Shown one piece after another: positions 52,511 through 60,563 of a stretch of 64,000 nucleotides of DNA. Under the pieces are notes generated by a model. That model did no database searches and had not been told where the DNA came from. It was given only the letters and a program-made list of their open reading frames with translations. Within the stretch, counting starts at the first letter, position 1, and each line of letters begins with the position of its first letter. The DNA is taken from contig JAXMBH010000009.1 in the NCBI GenBank assembly GCA_046349975.1, positions 1-64,000 of the forward strand, read 5' to 3'. The DNA is from JABDGM01 sp046349975. GTDB taxonomy: Bacteria; Planctomycetota; Planctomycetia; Pirellulales; Lacipirellulaceae. Position numbers and translations under genes: made by a program.

Positions 52511-53278
52511 CTACGCTTCGCCGGCCGCAGGCGGCGACTCAAAAATCCGCGGCTTCACGCCGCTCGCTTCCCACGTATGGCGGAACGTGGCGTTGTCGCG
52601 AATGTCGCCGCTGAAGTCTTCGGCCAGTCGCGGGTCGGTAAAACCCCATTTCTGCTTAAGCTCGATGAGCTCGCGAGTCTTCTCCTCCGAGAGATAGCGA
52701 ATCGGCCCGATCTGTCGCGCGAGCAGCAGGATTCGGCAATACGCATCCAGCACTTCCGTCCACCAATACGCCCGCTGGACCGACTCGCCGTAACTCACTG
52801 TGCCGTGGTTCGCGAGAATGATGACGTTCGATTGGGCGACAAACGGCAGAATCGTTTCGGCAAACTTCTTGCCGCCCGGCGTTTCGTACGGTGCGATCGG
52901 CACCTCGCCCAAAAACACTTCTACTTCGGGCAGCACGGCCTGCGGCACCGGCTCGCGGGCCACGCCGAACGCCGTGGCATGCGGCGGATGGCAATGCACA
53001 ACGCTTTGCACACCCGGCCGGGCCTTCATGATCTCCAGGTGCAACAGCACCTCGCTCGACCGCTTCTTCTTGCCGGCGAGCTGGTTGCCCTCCATGTCGA
53101 CCAGGCAAATATCCTTCGGCTTCAAAAAACCTTTACAATGCATCGTCGGCGTGCACAGCACCTCGCGCTCATTGAGCCGCACACTGATGTTCCCGTCATT
53201 CGCCGCTGCGAACCCGCGCTTGTAAATTCGATCGCCAATCTCGCAGATGGCTTTTTTGAGTTTTTTGACTTCGCTCAT
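52511..53278 (-). CDS. Class II aldolase/adducin family protein
   Basis: A 255-residue protein resembling L-fuculose/L-ribulose-phosphate aldolases and epimerases. AANDGNISVRL is the N-terminal phosphate loop, SVVHCHPPHATAFGVA carries the HxH zinc ligands, and ILANHGTVSYGESVQRAYWW has the third His. The substrate is unclear. ATG at 53278 is preferred over one 48 bases upstream. Confidence 0.9.
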   Translation of the reverse strand: MSEVKKLKKAICEIGDRIYKRGFAAANDGNISVRLNEREVLCTPTMHCKGFLKPKDICLVDMEGNQLAGKKKRSSEVLLHLEIMKARPGVQSVVHCHPPHATAFGVAREPVPQAVLPEVEVFLGEVPIAPYETPGGKKFAETILPFVAQSNVIILANHGTVSYGESVQRAYWWTEVLDAYCRILLLARQIGPIRYLSEEKTRELIELKQKWGFTDPRLAEDFSGDIRDNATFRHTWEASGVKPRIFESPPAAGEA

Positions 53279-53302
53279 GGGTTGCCAATATTCAAAGAGA
53301 TT

Positions 53303-53395
53303 TAACCACGAAGGCACGAAGGACACGAAGGAAGGCGTTGAGCGAGTTTCTGCTGACCTGTGTGATTCGAGTTCTTTGTGCCCTTTGTGGTAAAT
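53303..53395. repeat. CACGAAGG-type inverted repeat
   Basis: AACCACGAAGGCACGAAGGA then TTCTTTGTGCCCTTTGTGG at 53371-53389. Shorter copies of the unit are seen at 25710-25740. It overlaps the upstream region of the GNAT gene. Confidence 0.6.
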
Positions 53396-53932
53396 AAATG
53401 GATTAGATTGCTATTCGTGTCCATCCTCCATTTTCGCAAAGAACTGATTGCTCCGCCAGTCGCGCCGCGTGTGGCGAATGTCGCCGTTCGGGCGATGGAC
53501 GTGCCGGCCGACATGGCCGCGTGGCTCAGGCTACGCGTGCGAGCGACGTCTGAGCTGCATCCCCGTCCGCGGGAGTGGAACGAAGCCGATTTTCGCACGG
53601 AAATGCTAGGCAAACGTTGGTGGCGAACCGAACACTGCTGGGTTGCGGTCGCTGGCAATCTGTCGAACGGGCCGAGTGAGATTGTCGGTTCCGTAACGCT
53701 CGCGTTACGCGAGGGTGAAGCCTCCACAGTGCCGGTGGTGCACTGGCTGCTTGTCGACCCCGCCTGGCGTCGCCGGGGCATCGGCCAATTGCTCATGTCT
53801 CAACTGGAACAAGCCGCTTGGCACGCCGGCTGGCGGGAAGTTCAACTCGAAACGCACGCTGGCTGGGCGGCCGCCATCGCGTTCTATCAATCGATGGGGT
53901 ACGCGCCGGTCCGCGACCGTTCGCCGCGCTGA
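53378..53932 (+). CDS. GNAT family N-acetyltransferase
   Basis: A 184-residue acetyltransferase. The acetyl-CoA site is in VPVVHWLLVDPAWRRRGIGQLL (R/QxxGxG/A), and EVQLETHAGWAAAIAFYQSMGY is the C-terminal strand-helix. GTG at 53417 (VSILHF) is an alternative start since the first residues overlap the repeat. The acceptor is unknown. Its last 46 bases overlap convergent purN. Confidence 0.85.
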   Translation: MPFVVNKWIRLLFVSILHFRKELIAPPVAPRVANVAVRAMDVPADMAAWLRLRVRATSELHPRPREWNEADFRTEMLGKRWWRTEHCWVAVAGNLSNGPSEIVGSVTLALREGEASTVPVVHWLLVDPAWRRRGIGQLLMSQLEQAAWHAGWREVQLETHAGWAAAIAFYQSMGYAPVRDRSPR

Positions 53933-54579
53933 CCCTTCACGAACTTCACGCGGCCGCCCTCGAGCCGAATCTTCGCCGCCGCGAGTTGCCGTAGCACGTG
54001 CGGATACGCTTCCTTCTCGCACTCGAACACGCGCTTGCCGAGCGTATCGGCCGTGTCGTCTTCAAACACCGGCACGGGCTGTTGCCAAATGATCGGCCCG
54101 TGATCGTACACGTTGTCGACGAAGTGGACCGTGCAGCCGGTCACGCGCACGCCGGCGTCGATCACTGCCTGATGAACGCGGTCGCCGTACATGCCGGGCC
54201 CGCAGAACGAGGGAATCAGCGCCGGATGAATGTTGACCACGCGGCCTTCAAAATCTGCGGGCACCGGCGCGAGCTTCATGAAGCCGGCCATCGCGACGTA
54301 ATCGACGCCGGCCTCGCGGCATGGCCCGAATATAGCGTCGCCAAATTGGGCATCGCCAGTAGCGCCCGCGGCGAACAAATTGCGGGGTATCACGACTGAC
54401 AGAATCCCGGCATCGCTCGCAAACTTCAGCCCGCCCGCCTTGGCCGAGCTCGAAACCACGAGTCGGATGTCGACCGGCAGCTTCCCCTCGGCTGCAAGAT
54501 CAATAAAGTTCTTCAGCGTCCGGCCACTGCCGGAAATGAGCACTGCCAACTTAAGTGGGGCTTTGGAGCTTTCGCTCAT
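53887..54579 (-). CDS. purN: Phosphoribosylglycinamide formyltransferase
   Basis: A 230-residue PurN that transfers formyl from 10-formyltetrahydrofolate to GAR in purine synthesis. LAVLISGSGRTLKNF starts the domain, VNIHPALIPSF carries catalytic Asn-His, and VTGCTVHFVDNVYDHGPII the catalytic Asp. The typical glycine loop after NIHPALIPSF is FCGPGMYG. Its ATG overlaps the ileS stop (4 bases), indicating coupled translation, and its end overlaps the GNAT gene. Confidence 0.93.
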   Translation of the reverse strand: MSESSKAPLKLAVLISGSGRTLKNFIDLAAEGKLPVDIRLVVSSSAKAGGLKFASDAGILSVVIPRNLFAAGATGDAQFGDAIFGPCREAGVDYVAMAGFMKLAPVPADFEGRVVNIHPALIPSFCGPGMYGDRVHQAVIDAGVRVTGCTVHFVDNVYDHGPIIWQQPVPVFEDDTADTLGKRVFECEKEAYPHVLRQLAAAKIRLEGGRVKFVKGQRGERSRTGAYPID

Positions 54580-57500
54580 TTCACCACCCGCACGTAGATG
54601 GCAAGATCGTGGCCTAGGACTTTGGCCTGTACAGGTTCGACGCCACTGATCGGCTTGTCGACGATGCTATCGGCGAGCGTCTCGCCGGCGATATAGTCGC
54701 GATACTTGGCCATCGCGGCTGCCAGGTCGGCCGAACTCGTCACGAAACCAACTACGATCCGGTCGGTGTACTCGCACGCCGTATCCTTCCGCTGATCTTG
54801 AATGAGCCGCACGACATCGCGTGCCAGCCCTTCAGCGATCAGCTCCGGCGTCAATTCTGTCGACAGCACGACGACCACGCCCTGGTCGTTCGCCGAGGTC
54901 CACCCCGCCTTCGGCTTGATCCGCACCTCAACCTCTTCCGGCGAGAGAGCGATTGCCTGCGACTCGAGCGTGAGGTCAATCTTGCCGTTGTCGCGGATGT
55001 TTGCGAGCAGCTCCGCGCCGGTCTGCTTGCTGAGCCATTGCTTCACCTTCGGCAGGAGCTTGCCCAACTTCGGCCCCAGCAGCTTGAAGTTCGGCACCAC
55101 CTCGTGGTCGACGTACAGCGACGGATCATCGCAGAACTCGAGCGACTTCACGTTGAGCTCTTCAGTGATGACATCTGCATGCTCTTCGAGCCACGCCTGG
55201 TGTTTCGTATCCGCGAGAATTACCTCCACCTTCTCGAGCGGCTGCCGCACCTTGAGCGTTGCCGCGTTGCGAGCATTGCGGCCCAGCGACGCGATAATCC
55301 GCACTAAATTCATTCGCTCGGAAAGCTCCACATCGACAACCGCCGCATCACCGGGCGGGTAGTCGCAAAGATGGACACTTTCGCTCGCTCCTCGCGCCTC
55401 GCTCCTCGCGCCGCGCGCCAAGTTCCGCCACATCGTTTCCGCCACGAATGGCACGAACGGCGCGACCAATTTCGCGGTGGTCACGAGCGCTTCATACAGC
55501 GTCCAATAAGCAGCGAGCTTCTCTACGCCGCGCTTGTCGGCCGCCCAAAATCGATCGCGACTCCGCCGCACGTACCAGTTCGAAAGCGCATCGACAAACT
55601 CCGCAATCCGCTGGCACGCCCCGAAGTTGTCATAAGCATCCATCCGCTCGACAACGATGGCACACGTGCGATTGAGCTCACCAAGTATCCACCGATCGAG
55701 CTCGCCACGATCCTTGATCGGCCGATACGACTTCGCCGTCATCAGCGATTCTGCATCCAGATTCCTGACACCCGACACCTGACACCCGACACCTTCCACT
55801 GCCGGATCAAATCCGTCGATATTCGCGTATATCACAAAAAACGAGTACACATTCCATAGCCGCAGCAGAAACTCGGGAATGCTGTCTTTGATCGCCTGTT
55901 CGTTGTAGCGGATCGAGGTCCACGGCGGCTGGTTTGCGAAGAAATACCACCGCAATGCATCGGCGCCGTAGCGTTCGAAAATCTCATCCGGCGGCAGGTA
56001 GTTCCGCTTGCTCTTACTCATCTTTTGCCCGTCCTCGCCCAGCATGTGGCCGAGGACGATGCAGTTGCGGAAGGGGTGGGGATAAGGCGCGAGGAGCGAG
56101 GAGCGAGGATCGAGTGAATTTGCATCGGTGTTAGAGTTTTCTCGCTCCTCGTTCCTCGATCCTCGCTCCCCAAACATCAACGTGCTGATGGCAAGCTGGC
56201 TATAGAACCACCCGCGCGTTTGATCGATCGCCTCACTGATAAAGTCGGCCGGAAACTGCGAATGGAATTTCTGCGCAGCCGCTTGCTTGGCTTTCTGGTC
56301 GGGTGCGCTCTTCTGCATTTCCTTTTCGGCTCCCTCCCCTTGACGATCACCATCAGCCTTCCTTCCGGCTCCCTCCCCTTGATGGGGAGGGTTGGGGAGG
56401 GGTGACTTCGCGCGCCCTCCAGTCGCTGACGCTCCCGGCTCGCCTTGGTAGCCCCATTGTGCGAACGGCATTGCGCCGGAGTCGTACCAGCAGTCGATCA
56501 CCTCCGGCACGCGCTGCATCCGCGCACCTTTGGCGAACGGCGAATCGTACGTCACTGCGTCGATGTACGGCTTGTGCACCATGAGATCATCCGGCAGCTC
56601 CGGATTCTTCTTCTTGGCCGCGGCCCACACCTCGCCGCCGGCGGCACCCGGCTTCGCCAGCAACTCGTCGTAACTCGCCACCGCCTCCATCCCGCCGGTC
56701 TCTTCGCACTTCCAAATCGGCAGCGGTGTGCCCCAATAGCGCTCACGCGAGAGGGCCCAGTCGACGTTCGTCTCCAAGAACTTGCCGAACCGCCCGGTCT
56801 TGATGTGCTCCGGCAGCCAGTTGATTTTCGCGTTGTTGGCAAGCATCTCGTCCTTGAATTGGCTCGTGCGGATGAACCAACTCTGCCGCGGATACTGGAT
56901 GAGCGGATCCTGTTCGGCCCGCCAGCAGAACGGATATTCGTGCAGATACTGCTCCTGATGAAACAAGAGGCCGCGCTGCTTCAGGTCACGGATGATGTCT
57001 TTGTCGCAATCCTTCACCCACCGGCCGCGGCAGTATTCGGGGGCTTCGTTGGTGAACTTGCCGTCGGGGGCGACAGGATTAATCAACTCGGGACCATCCT
57101 CATTGATGAAACGCTGTCGCTCGGCGATCAAAACCTCGTAGTCGACTTCGCCGAAGGCAGGCGCCTGGTGAACGATACCGGTGCCGCTGTCTGTGGTCAC
57201 GAATTCGGCGCCAACAACTCGCCAAGCAACGTATTCTTCATTGTCATCTTTGAGCGTCGAGGTAAGCTCACTATGCTTCTCAGGCACCCATTGGTTGTAG
57301 AAGAAATCAAATGGTGGGTGGTAACGAATCCCAAGTAAGGATTTACCACTGCATTTCGAGTAAACCTTTAATTCTTTCTTGGACTTTTCTGCAAGCGTTG
57401 CCACGAGATCACTTGCCACAACAAACTTTTCGTTTGTCTCAGGGTCGTAAACAACTGAATATTCAATGTTCGGATGAACGGCAACGAATTGATTGCTGGG

Positions 57501-58208
57501 CAGCGTCCACGGTGTTGTTGTCCAGACTATTAGAGATGCGTTGTGTAGTTTGCTGAGTTCGTCTTTGACGAGCAGCGGAAACTTCACATACACACTCGGG
57601 TCCGCCACCTCGCGATACCCGAGCCCGACCTCGCCCGCCGATAGCGCGGTGCCGCCTTGAGCCCACCACCACACGATTTTGTGGCCTTGGTACAACAGCC
57701 CGCGGTCGAACAGGTTCTTGAGACTCCACCACACGCTCTCGACGAAGCTGCGGTGGTACGTGGCGTACGCGTTCTTGAGATCGACCCAAAACCCGATCCG
57801 CTCGGTGAGCCGTTCCCACTCGCGCATGTAGCGCCACACGCTTTGTTGGCATTTCTGGATGAAGTCCTCGATGCCGTGGGCTTCGATCTCTTCCTTCGAG
57901 TGGATGCCCAGCTCTTTGCAGACCTCGACTTCCACGGGCAGGCCGTGCGTATCCCAGCCGGCTTTCCGTTCGCACCGATAGCCGCGCATCGTGCGGTAGC
58001 GCGGGAACAAATCCTTGATTGCCCGCGTGAGGCAGTGCCCCGGGTGCGGCATGCCGTTGGCCGTCGGCGGGCCTTCGTAGAATACGAACGCCGGCGCGTC
58101 GGCCCGCTGCTCGAGCGACTTCTCGTAAATCCGCTGCTCCTTCCAAAACTGGCTGACCTCCAGCTCCTGTTTCGGAAAGTTCACACTGCCTTCAATCGGA
58201 TTGAACAT
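54576..58208 (-). CDS. ileS: Isoleucine-tRNA ligase with repeat insertions
   Basis: A 1210-residue IleRS, longer than the usual 930-1070. The active-site motifs are GMPHPGHCL (HIGH-type) and DGQKMSKSKRN (KMSKS); WDTHGLPVE and the CP1 editing domain are present. Overall it resembles the eukaryote-like IleRS2 class. Four in-frame segments are translated spacer repeats: residues about 600-626 (SPLPNPPHQGEG), 680-707 (RGSRNEERENS...DPRSSL), 803-814 (GVGCQVSGVRN) and 926-944 (GARSEARGASES). They fall between, not within, the core motifs. ATG at 58208 is preferred over one 21 bases upstream. purN overlaps its stop. Confidence 0.93.
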   Translation of the reverse strand: MFNPIEGSVNFPKQELEVSQFWKEQRIYEKSLEQRADAPAFVFYEGPPTANGMPHPGHCLTRAIKDLFPRYRTMRGYRCERKAGWDTHGLPVEVEVCKELGIHSKEEIEAHGIEDFIQKCQQSVWRYMREWERLTERIGFWVDLKNAYATYHRSFVESVWWSLKNLFDRGLLYQGHKIVWWWAQGGTALSAGEVGLGYREVADPSVYVKFPLLVKDELSKLHNASLIVWTTTPWTLPSNQFVAVHPNIEYSVVYDPETNEKFVVASDLVATLAEKSKKELKVYSKCSGKSLLGIRYHPPFDFFYNQWVPEKHSELTSTLKDDNEEYVAWRVVGAEFVTTDSGTGIVHQAPAFGEVDYEVLIAERQRFINEDGPELINPVAPDGKFTNEAPEYCRGRWVKDCDKDIIRDLKQRGLLFHQEQYLHEYPFCWRAEQDPLIQYPRQSWFIRTSQFKDEMLANNAKINWLPEHIKTGRFGKFLETNVDWALSRERYWGTPLPIWKCEETGGMEAVASYDELLAKPGAAGGEVWAAAKKKNPELPDDLMVHKPYIDAVTYDSPFAKGARMQRVPEVIDCWYDSGAMPFAQWGYQGEPGASATGGRAKSPLPNPPHQGEGAGRKADGDRQGEGAEKEMQKSAPDQKAKQAAAQKFHSQFPADFISEAIDQTRGWFYSQLAISTLMFGERGSRNEERENSNTDANSLDPRSSLLAPYPHPFRNCIVLGHMLGEDGQKMSKSKRNYLPPDEIFERYGADALRWYFFANQPPWTSIRYNEQAIKDSIPEFLLRLWNVYSFFVIYANIDGFDPAVEGVGCQVSGVRNLDAESLMTAKSYRPIKDRGELDRWILGELNRTCAIVVERMDAYDNFGACQRIAEFVDALSNWYVRRSRDRFWAADKRGVEKLAAYWTLYEALVTTAKLVAPFVPFVAETMWRNLARGARSEARGASESVHLCDYPPGDAAVVDVELSERMNLVRIIASLGRNARNAATLKVRQPLEKVEVILADTKHQAWLEEHADVITEELNVKSLEFCDDPSLYVDHEVVPNFKLLGPKLGKLLPKVKQWLSKQTGAELLANIRDNGKIDLTLESQAIALSPEEVEVRIKPKAGWTSANDQGVVVVLSTELTPELIAEGLARDVVRLIQDQRKDTACEYTDRIVVGFVTSSADLAAAMAKYRDYIAGETLADSIVDKPISGVEPVQAKVLGHDLAIYVRVVK
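55381..55410. repeat. In-frame GAGCGAGG-type repeat in ileS
   Basis: CTCGCTCCTCGCGCCTCGCT tract encoding GARSEARGA; family E. Confidence 0.65.
55766..55797. repeat. In-frame GACACC tandem repeat in ileS
   Basis: Alternating CTGACACC/CCGACACC units (four GACACs) encoding GVGCQVSGVRN, just before LDRWILGEL-type core sequence. Confidence 0.7.
56088..56169. repeat. In-frame inverted repeat in ileS
   Basis: GCGAGGAGCGAGGAGCGAGG and, inverted, CTCGCTCCTCGTTCCTCG about 30 bases later; family E, encoding about 27 extra residues before PYPHPFRNCIVLG. Confidence 0.75.
56329..56410. repeat. In-frame inverted repeat in ileS
   Basis: CTCCCTCCCCTTGA, then CTCCCTCCCCTTGATGGGGAGG and GTTGGGGAGG; related to the CCCTCTCCC...GGGAGAGGG family. 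It encodes NPPHQGEGAGRKADG. Confidence 0.7.
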
Positions 58209-58342
58209 GACACCCGTATTAAACAGCACCGCGGCCAGAGGCCGCGTAAGAGACTTGAATTACACTTCCGCCGACCGCCGTGCATCCAGCACTCAAAGAC
58301 TCCGCGGGTACCGTGGCGGTTCAGGCGATAACAAACCAATTT

Positions 58343-58456
58343 GTCCGCAGATGACGCAGATGAAGATTTAAGACAGATGTGTGCCGTTCGATTGTTGCCC
58401 CGTTGCGAGGGGATTTTGAAACACATCATCTGCGTTTATCTGCGTCATCTGCGGAC
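58343..58456. repeat. Perfect 19-bp inverted repeat
   Basis: GTCCGCAGATGACGCAGAT (58343-58361) is perfectly complementary to 58438-58456, with related GCAGAT units inside. It lies in the spacer between the acidic-protein stop and the ileS start. Confidence 0.75.
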
Positions 58457-58490
58457 TAAAAACTTTTATGGCGACCAGCCGTCCGCCGTC

Positions 58491-58898
58491 TTACTCCTCA
58501 TCCTCAAAATCCGGCTCTTCCCCAGGCTCGGCATCGTCATCATCGTTGATGGGCACTTCGTCCGGCTCGAACGTATCGGCATCGCCCGGGAGCTCTTCAT
58601 CCCACTCTTCTTCGAAGTCATCGTCGAATTCATCGTCGAAATCGTCATCGTCAAAATCTTCAAACGGATCGCCCGAGGAACAAGTGACGACTTCCTCCGT
58701 GTCATCGCCCAACGATTCTTGTTCCGATTGCGGATTTCGGATTTCGGATTTCGGACTGTCGAACTCGACCGCCTCCGAAATTCCCCATTCCCCATTCCCC
58801 ATTCCCAAATCCCTCTCGGCCTCAACAACCGCCGTGCCGCCGCCCATCTCCCACGGCGATTCGGCGCCCGCCCACGTTGTCACTACATCGCTTTGCAT
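58491..58898 (-). CDS. Small highly acidic protein, unknown
   Basis: A 135-residue protein with a strongly acidic C-terminal half (DPFEDFDDDDFDDEF onwards). The N-terminal part contains VTTWAGAESPW. Residues about 28-55 are two translated spacer repeats, LGMGNGEWGIS (CCCCATTCC tandem) and SPKSEIRNPQS (GGATTTCGGAT tandem). No family recognised; acidic low-complexity proteins often bind metal or chaperone partners, but that is only a guess. ileS lies downstream on the same strand. Confidence 0.55.
   Translation of the reverse strand: MQSDVVTTWAGAESPWEMGGGTAVVEAERDLGMGNGEWGISEAVEFDSPKSEIRNPQSEQESLGDDTEEVVTCSSGDPFEDFDDDDFDDEFDDDFEEEWDEELPGDADTFEPDEVPINDDDDAEPGEEPDFEDEE
58733..58810. repeat. Tandem repeats inside acidic-protein gene
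   Basis: Tandem GGATTTC units at 58735-58758 and CCCCATTCC units at 58784-58807, both in frame. GCGGATTTCGGATTGCGGAT recurs at 47208-47227 in the unknown 46.7 kb gene. Confidence 0.7.
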
Positions 58899-59207
58899 GA
58901 AAGAAATCCTGATAAACTGTTCCCCAACTACTGAATCCCTACAATTTTATGACACAACCGCACGCCGAGATAGGGTGCGGCGCCGCGGCTAATTTCCCGC
59001 CGTATGCGGGATAGCGTAGTGATAGTATCTCGGGCGGCATGCCCAGAGGTTTAGCGATGGGCATGGGGGCCCTTTCAAACGTCCCGCAACTCGACCACAC
59101 TACTCACACCCCTAGCAACGGGCGGTTGGCCTGTTGCGTTAACCTGATCTATTCGCCTCCGCCAACAGCCCACACCCGACCGGCGAGCCGCCGCTACGAA
59201 TAACAAT
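58899..59207. other. Spacer with candidate structured element
   Basis: 309 bases upstream of the PIG-L gene. CCGAGATA (58966-58973) pairs with TATCTCGG (59027-59034), enclosing CCCGC CGTAT GCGGG, followed by a CATGCCC...GGGCATG stem (59040-59066). It may be a regulatory leader or only a repeat. No known riboswitch motif was recognised. Confidence 0.4.
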
Positions 59208-59948
59208 ATGAGCACCGCCGCCACGCCCGCCTACCAACCGCTCGACGTCATCGCCGTCGGCGCGCACCCCGACGACATTGAAATCGCCTGCGGCGGCACG
59301 CTCGCCGCCCTGGTCGACGCCGGCTACAAGGTCGGCATCATCGACCTCACCGACGGCGAACCCACGCCGCTCTCGCCCGGCCCCGACGTCCGCCTCGCCG
59401 AAGCCAAAGCCGCCGGCGAAGCGCTCGGCGTCCACATCCGCACCCTGCTGCACCTGCCGAACCGTCGGCTGTTCGATTCGTTCGAAGCCCGCGTGAAGCT
59501 CGCGGTCGAGTTCCGCAAACATCGCCCGCGACTCGTCATCGGCCTCGGCGACAAAACGCCGATGGCCTCGCCCGACCACTACCAGGCGATGCTGATTACC
59601 GACGCGGCCGTCTTTTACTCACGGCTCACCAAGTGGGACGAGCAGTTCGAACACCTGCCGCCGCACATCATCGGCAAGCAGCTCTACTGCATGCTCGGCG
59701 CCCCACTCGCCGGCGGACCGAACCCGGCGAGCCAAATCGTCGTCGACATCTCCGGTACGCTCGGCCGCAAGATCGATGCCATCCGCTGTTACAAAACGCA
59801 GTTTCCTCCGGAGAAGGAACACCTCTTCGACCGCGTCGACGCCGCCGACCGCTACCTCGGCCGCAGCGCCGGCGTGTTGGCGGCCGAAATGCTGATCAGC
59901 CCAAGGCCGGTGGTGACGAAGAACTTGATGCAGTCATTATTCGATTGA
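59208..59948 (+). CDS. PIG-L family deacetylase (BshB1-like)
   Basis: A 246-residue PIG-L/LmbE zinc deacetylase. VIAVGAHPDDIEIACGGTLA has the zinc-binding HPDD motif, DLTDGEPTPLSPG and LLHLPNRRLFDS follow, and MASPDHYQAMLIT carries the third ligand His. The layout matches BshB1, which deacetylates GlcNAc-malate in bacillithiol synthesis, but no bshA/bshC is in the window. It has an ordinary length. Confidence 0.88.
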   Translation: MSTAATPAYQPLDVIAVGAHPDDIEIACGGTLAALVDAGYKVGIIDLTDGEPTPLSPGPDVRLAEAKAAGEALGVHIRTLLHLPNRRLFDSFEARVKLAVEFRKHRPRLVIGLGDKTPMASPDHYQAMLITDAAVFYSRLTKWDEQFEHLPPHIIGKQLYCMLGAPLAGGPNPASQIVVDISGTLGRKIDAIRCYKTQFPPEKEHLFDRVDAADRYLGRSAGVLAAEMLISPRPVVTKNLMQSLFD

Positions 59949-59978
59949 TCGCACTCAAAGGCGCTCAGGGTTCCACAT

Positions 59979-60006
59979 TTAGCCCCCGGCCAGTGGCCGG
60001 GGGCTA
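59979..60006. repeat. REP-like hairpin, family D
   Basis: AGCCCCCGGCCA GTGGCCGGGGGCT palindrome 30 bases after the PIG-L stop; possibly a terminator-like hairpin without T-run. Confidence 0.6.
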
Positions 60007-60038
60007 ATTCATGCGTGTCTTGCCATTTGGTGTCACTC

Positions 60039-60446
60039 TCACACCGCGCGCTTCTTCAACTCATCCCGAATCTCGCGCAGCAACAACACATCCTCCGGCG
60101 GCGGCGGTGCATCGGGCTGCAGCCCCAAGCTTAGTTTCGACTCGGCGGCGTTCATTGCTTTCACAATCATGAAAACCGCGAACGCGATGATTAGAAACGA
60201 GATGACGTTGTTGATAAACGCTCCGTATCCCACTTTCACCGGTGGCAAATTGGCCACTGCCGGAATCTCCCAAATCTTGTCTTTGAAATTAACTCCGCTA
60301 GTCAATGCGCCAATCGGCGGCATGATAATGTCGTCCACAAGTGACTTCACCACGGTGCCGAACGCCCCGCCAATGATGATCCCCACTGCCATATCCATCA
60401 CACTGCCGCGTAGGGCAAACTTCTTGAATTCCTGAATGACACCCAT
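60039..60446 (-). CDS. mscL: Large-conductance mechanosensitive channel MscL
   Basis: A 135-residue MscL. The cytoplasmic N-terminal helix (MGVIQEFKKFALRGSVMD), pore helix (MAVGIIIGGAFGTVVKSLV), periplasmic loop, second helix (FLIIAFAVFMIVKAMNA) and C-terminal helical bundle (EDVLLLREIRDELKKRAV) are intact. It relieves turgor in hypoosmotic shock. Confidence 0.96.
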   Translation of the reverse strand: MGVIQEFKKFALRGSVMDMAVGIIIGGAFGTVVKSLVDDIIMPPIGALTSGVNFKDKIWEIPAVANLPPVKVGYGAFINNVISFLIIAFAVFMIVKAMNAAESKLSLGLQPDAPPPPEDVLLLREIRDELKKRAV

Positions 60447-60467
60447 CGATTCGCTCCTTCAAAAGAA

Positions 60468-60540
60468 TTACCACGACGACACAACGTTCACGACGACAAT
60501 GCAAAGCTATCGTCACTCCGTCGTGTTCGTCGTGTCGTTG
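60468..60540. repeat. ACGACGAC-type inverted repeat
   Basis: CACGACGACACAACGTTCAC (60472-60491) is followed by GTCGTGTTCGTCGTGTCG (60520-60537), inverted. It lies upstream of mscL. Confidence 0.6.
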
Positions 60541-60563
60541 TTGTTAGTTTTCGTAGACGGATA

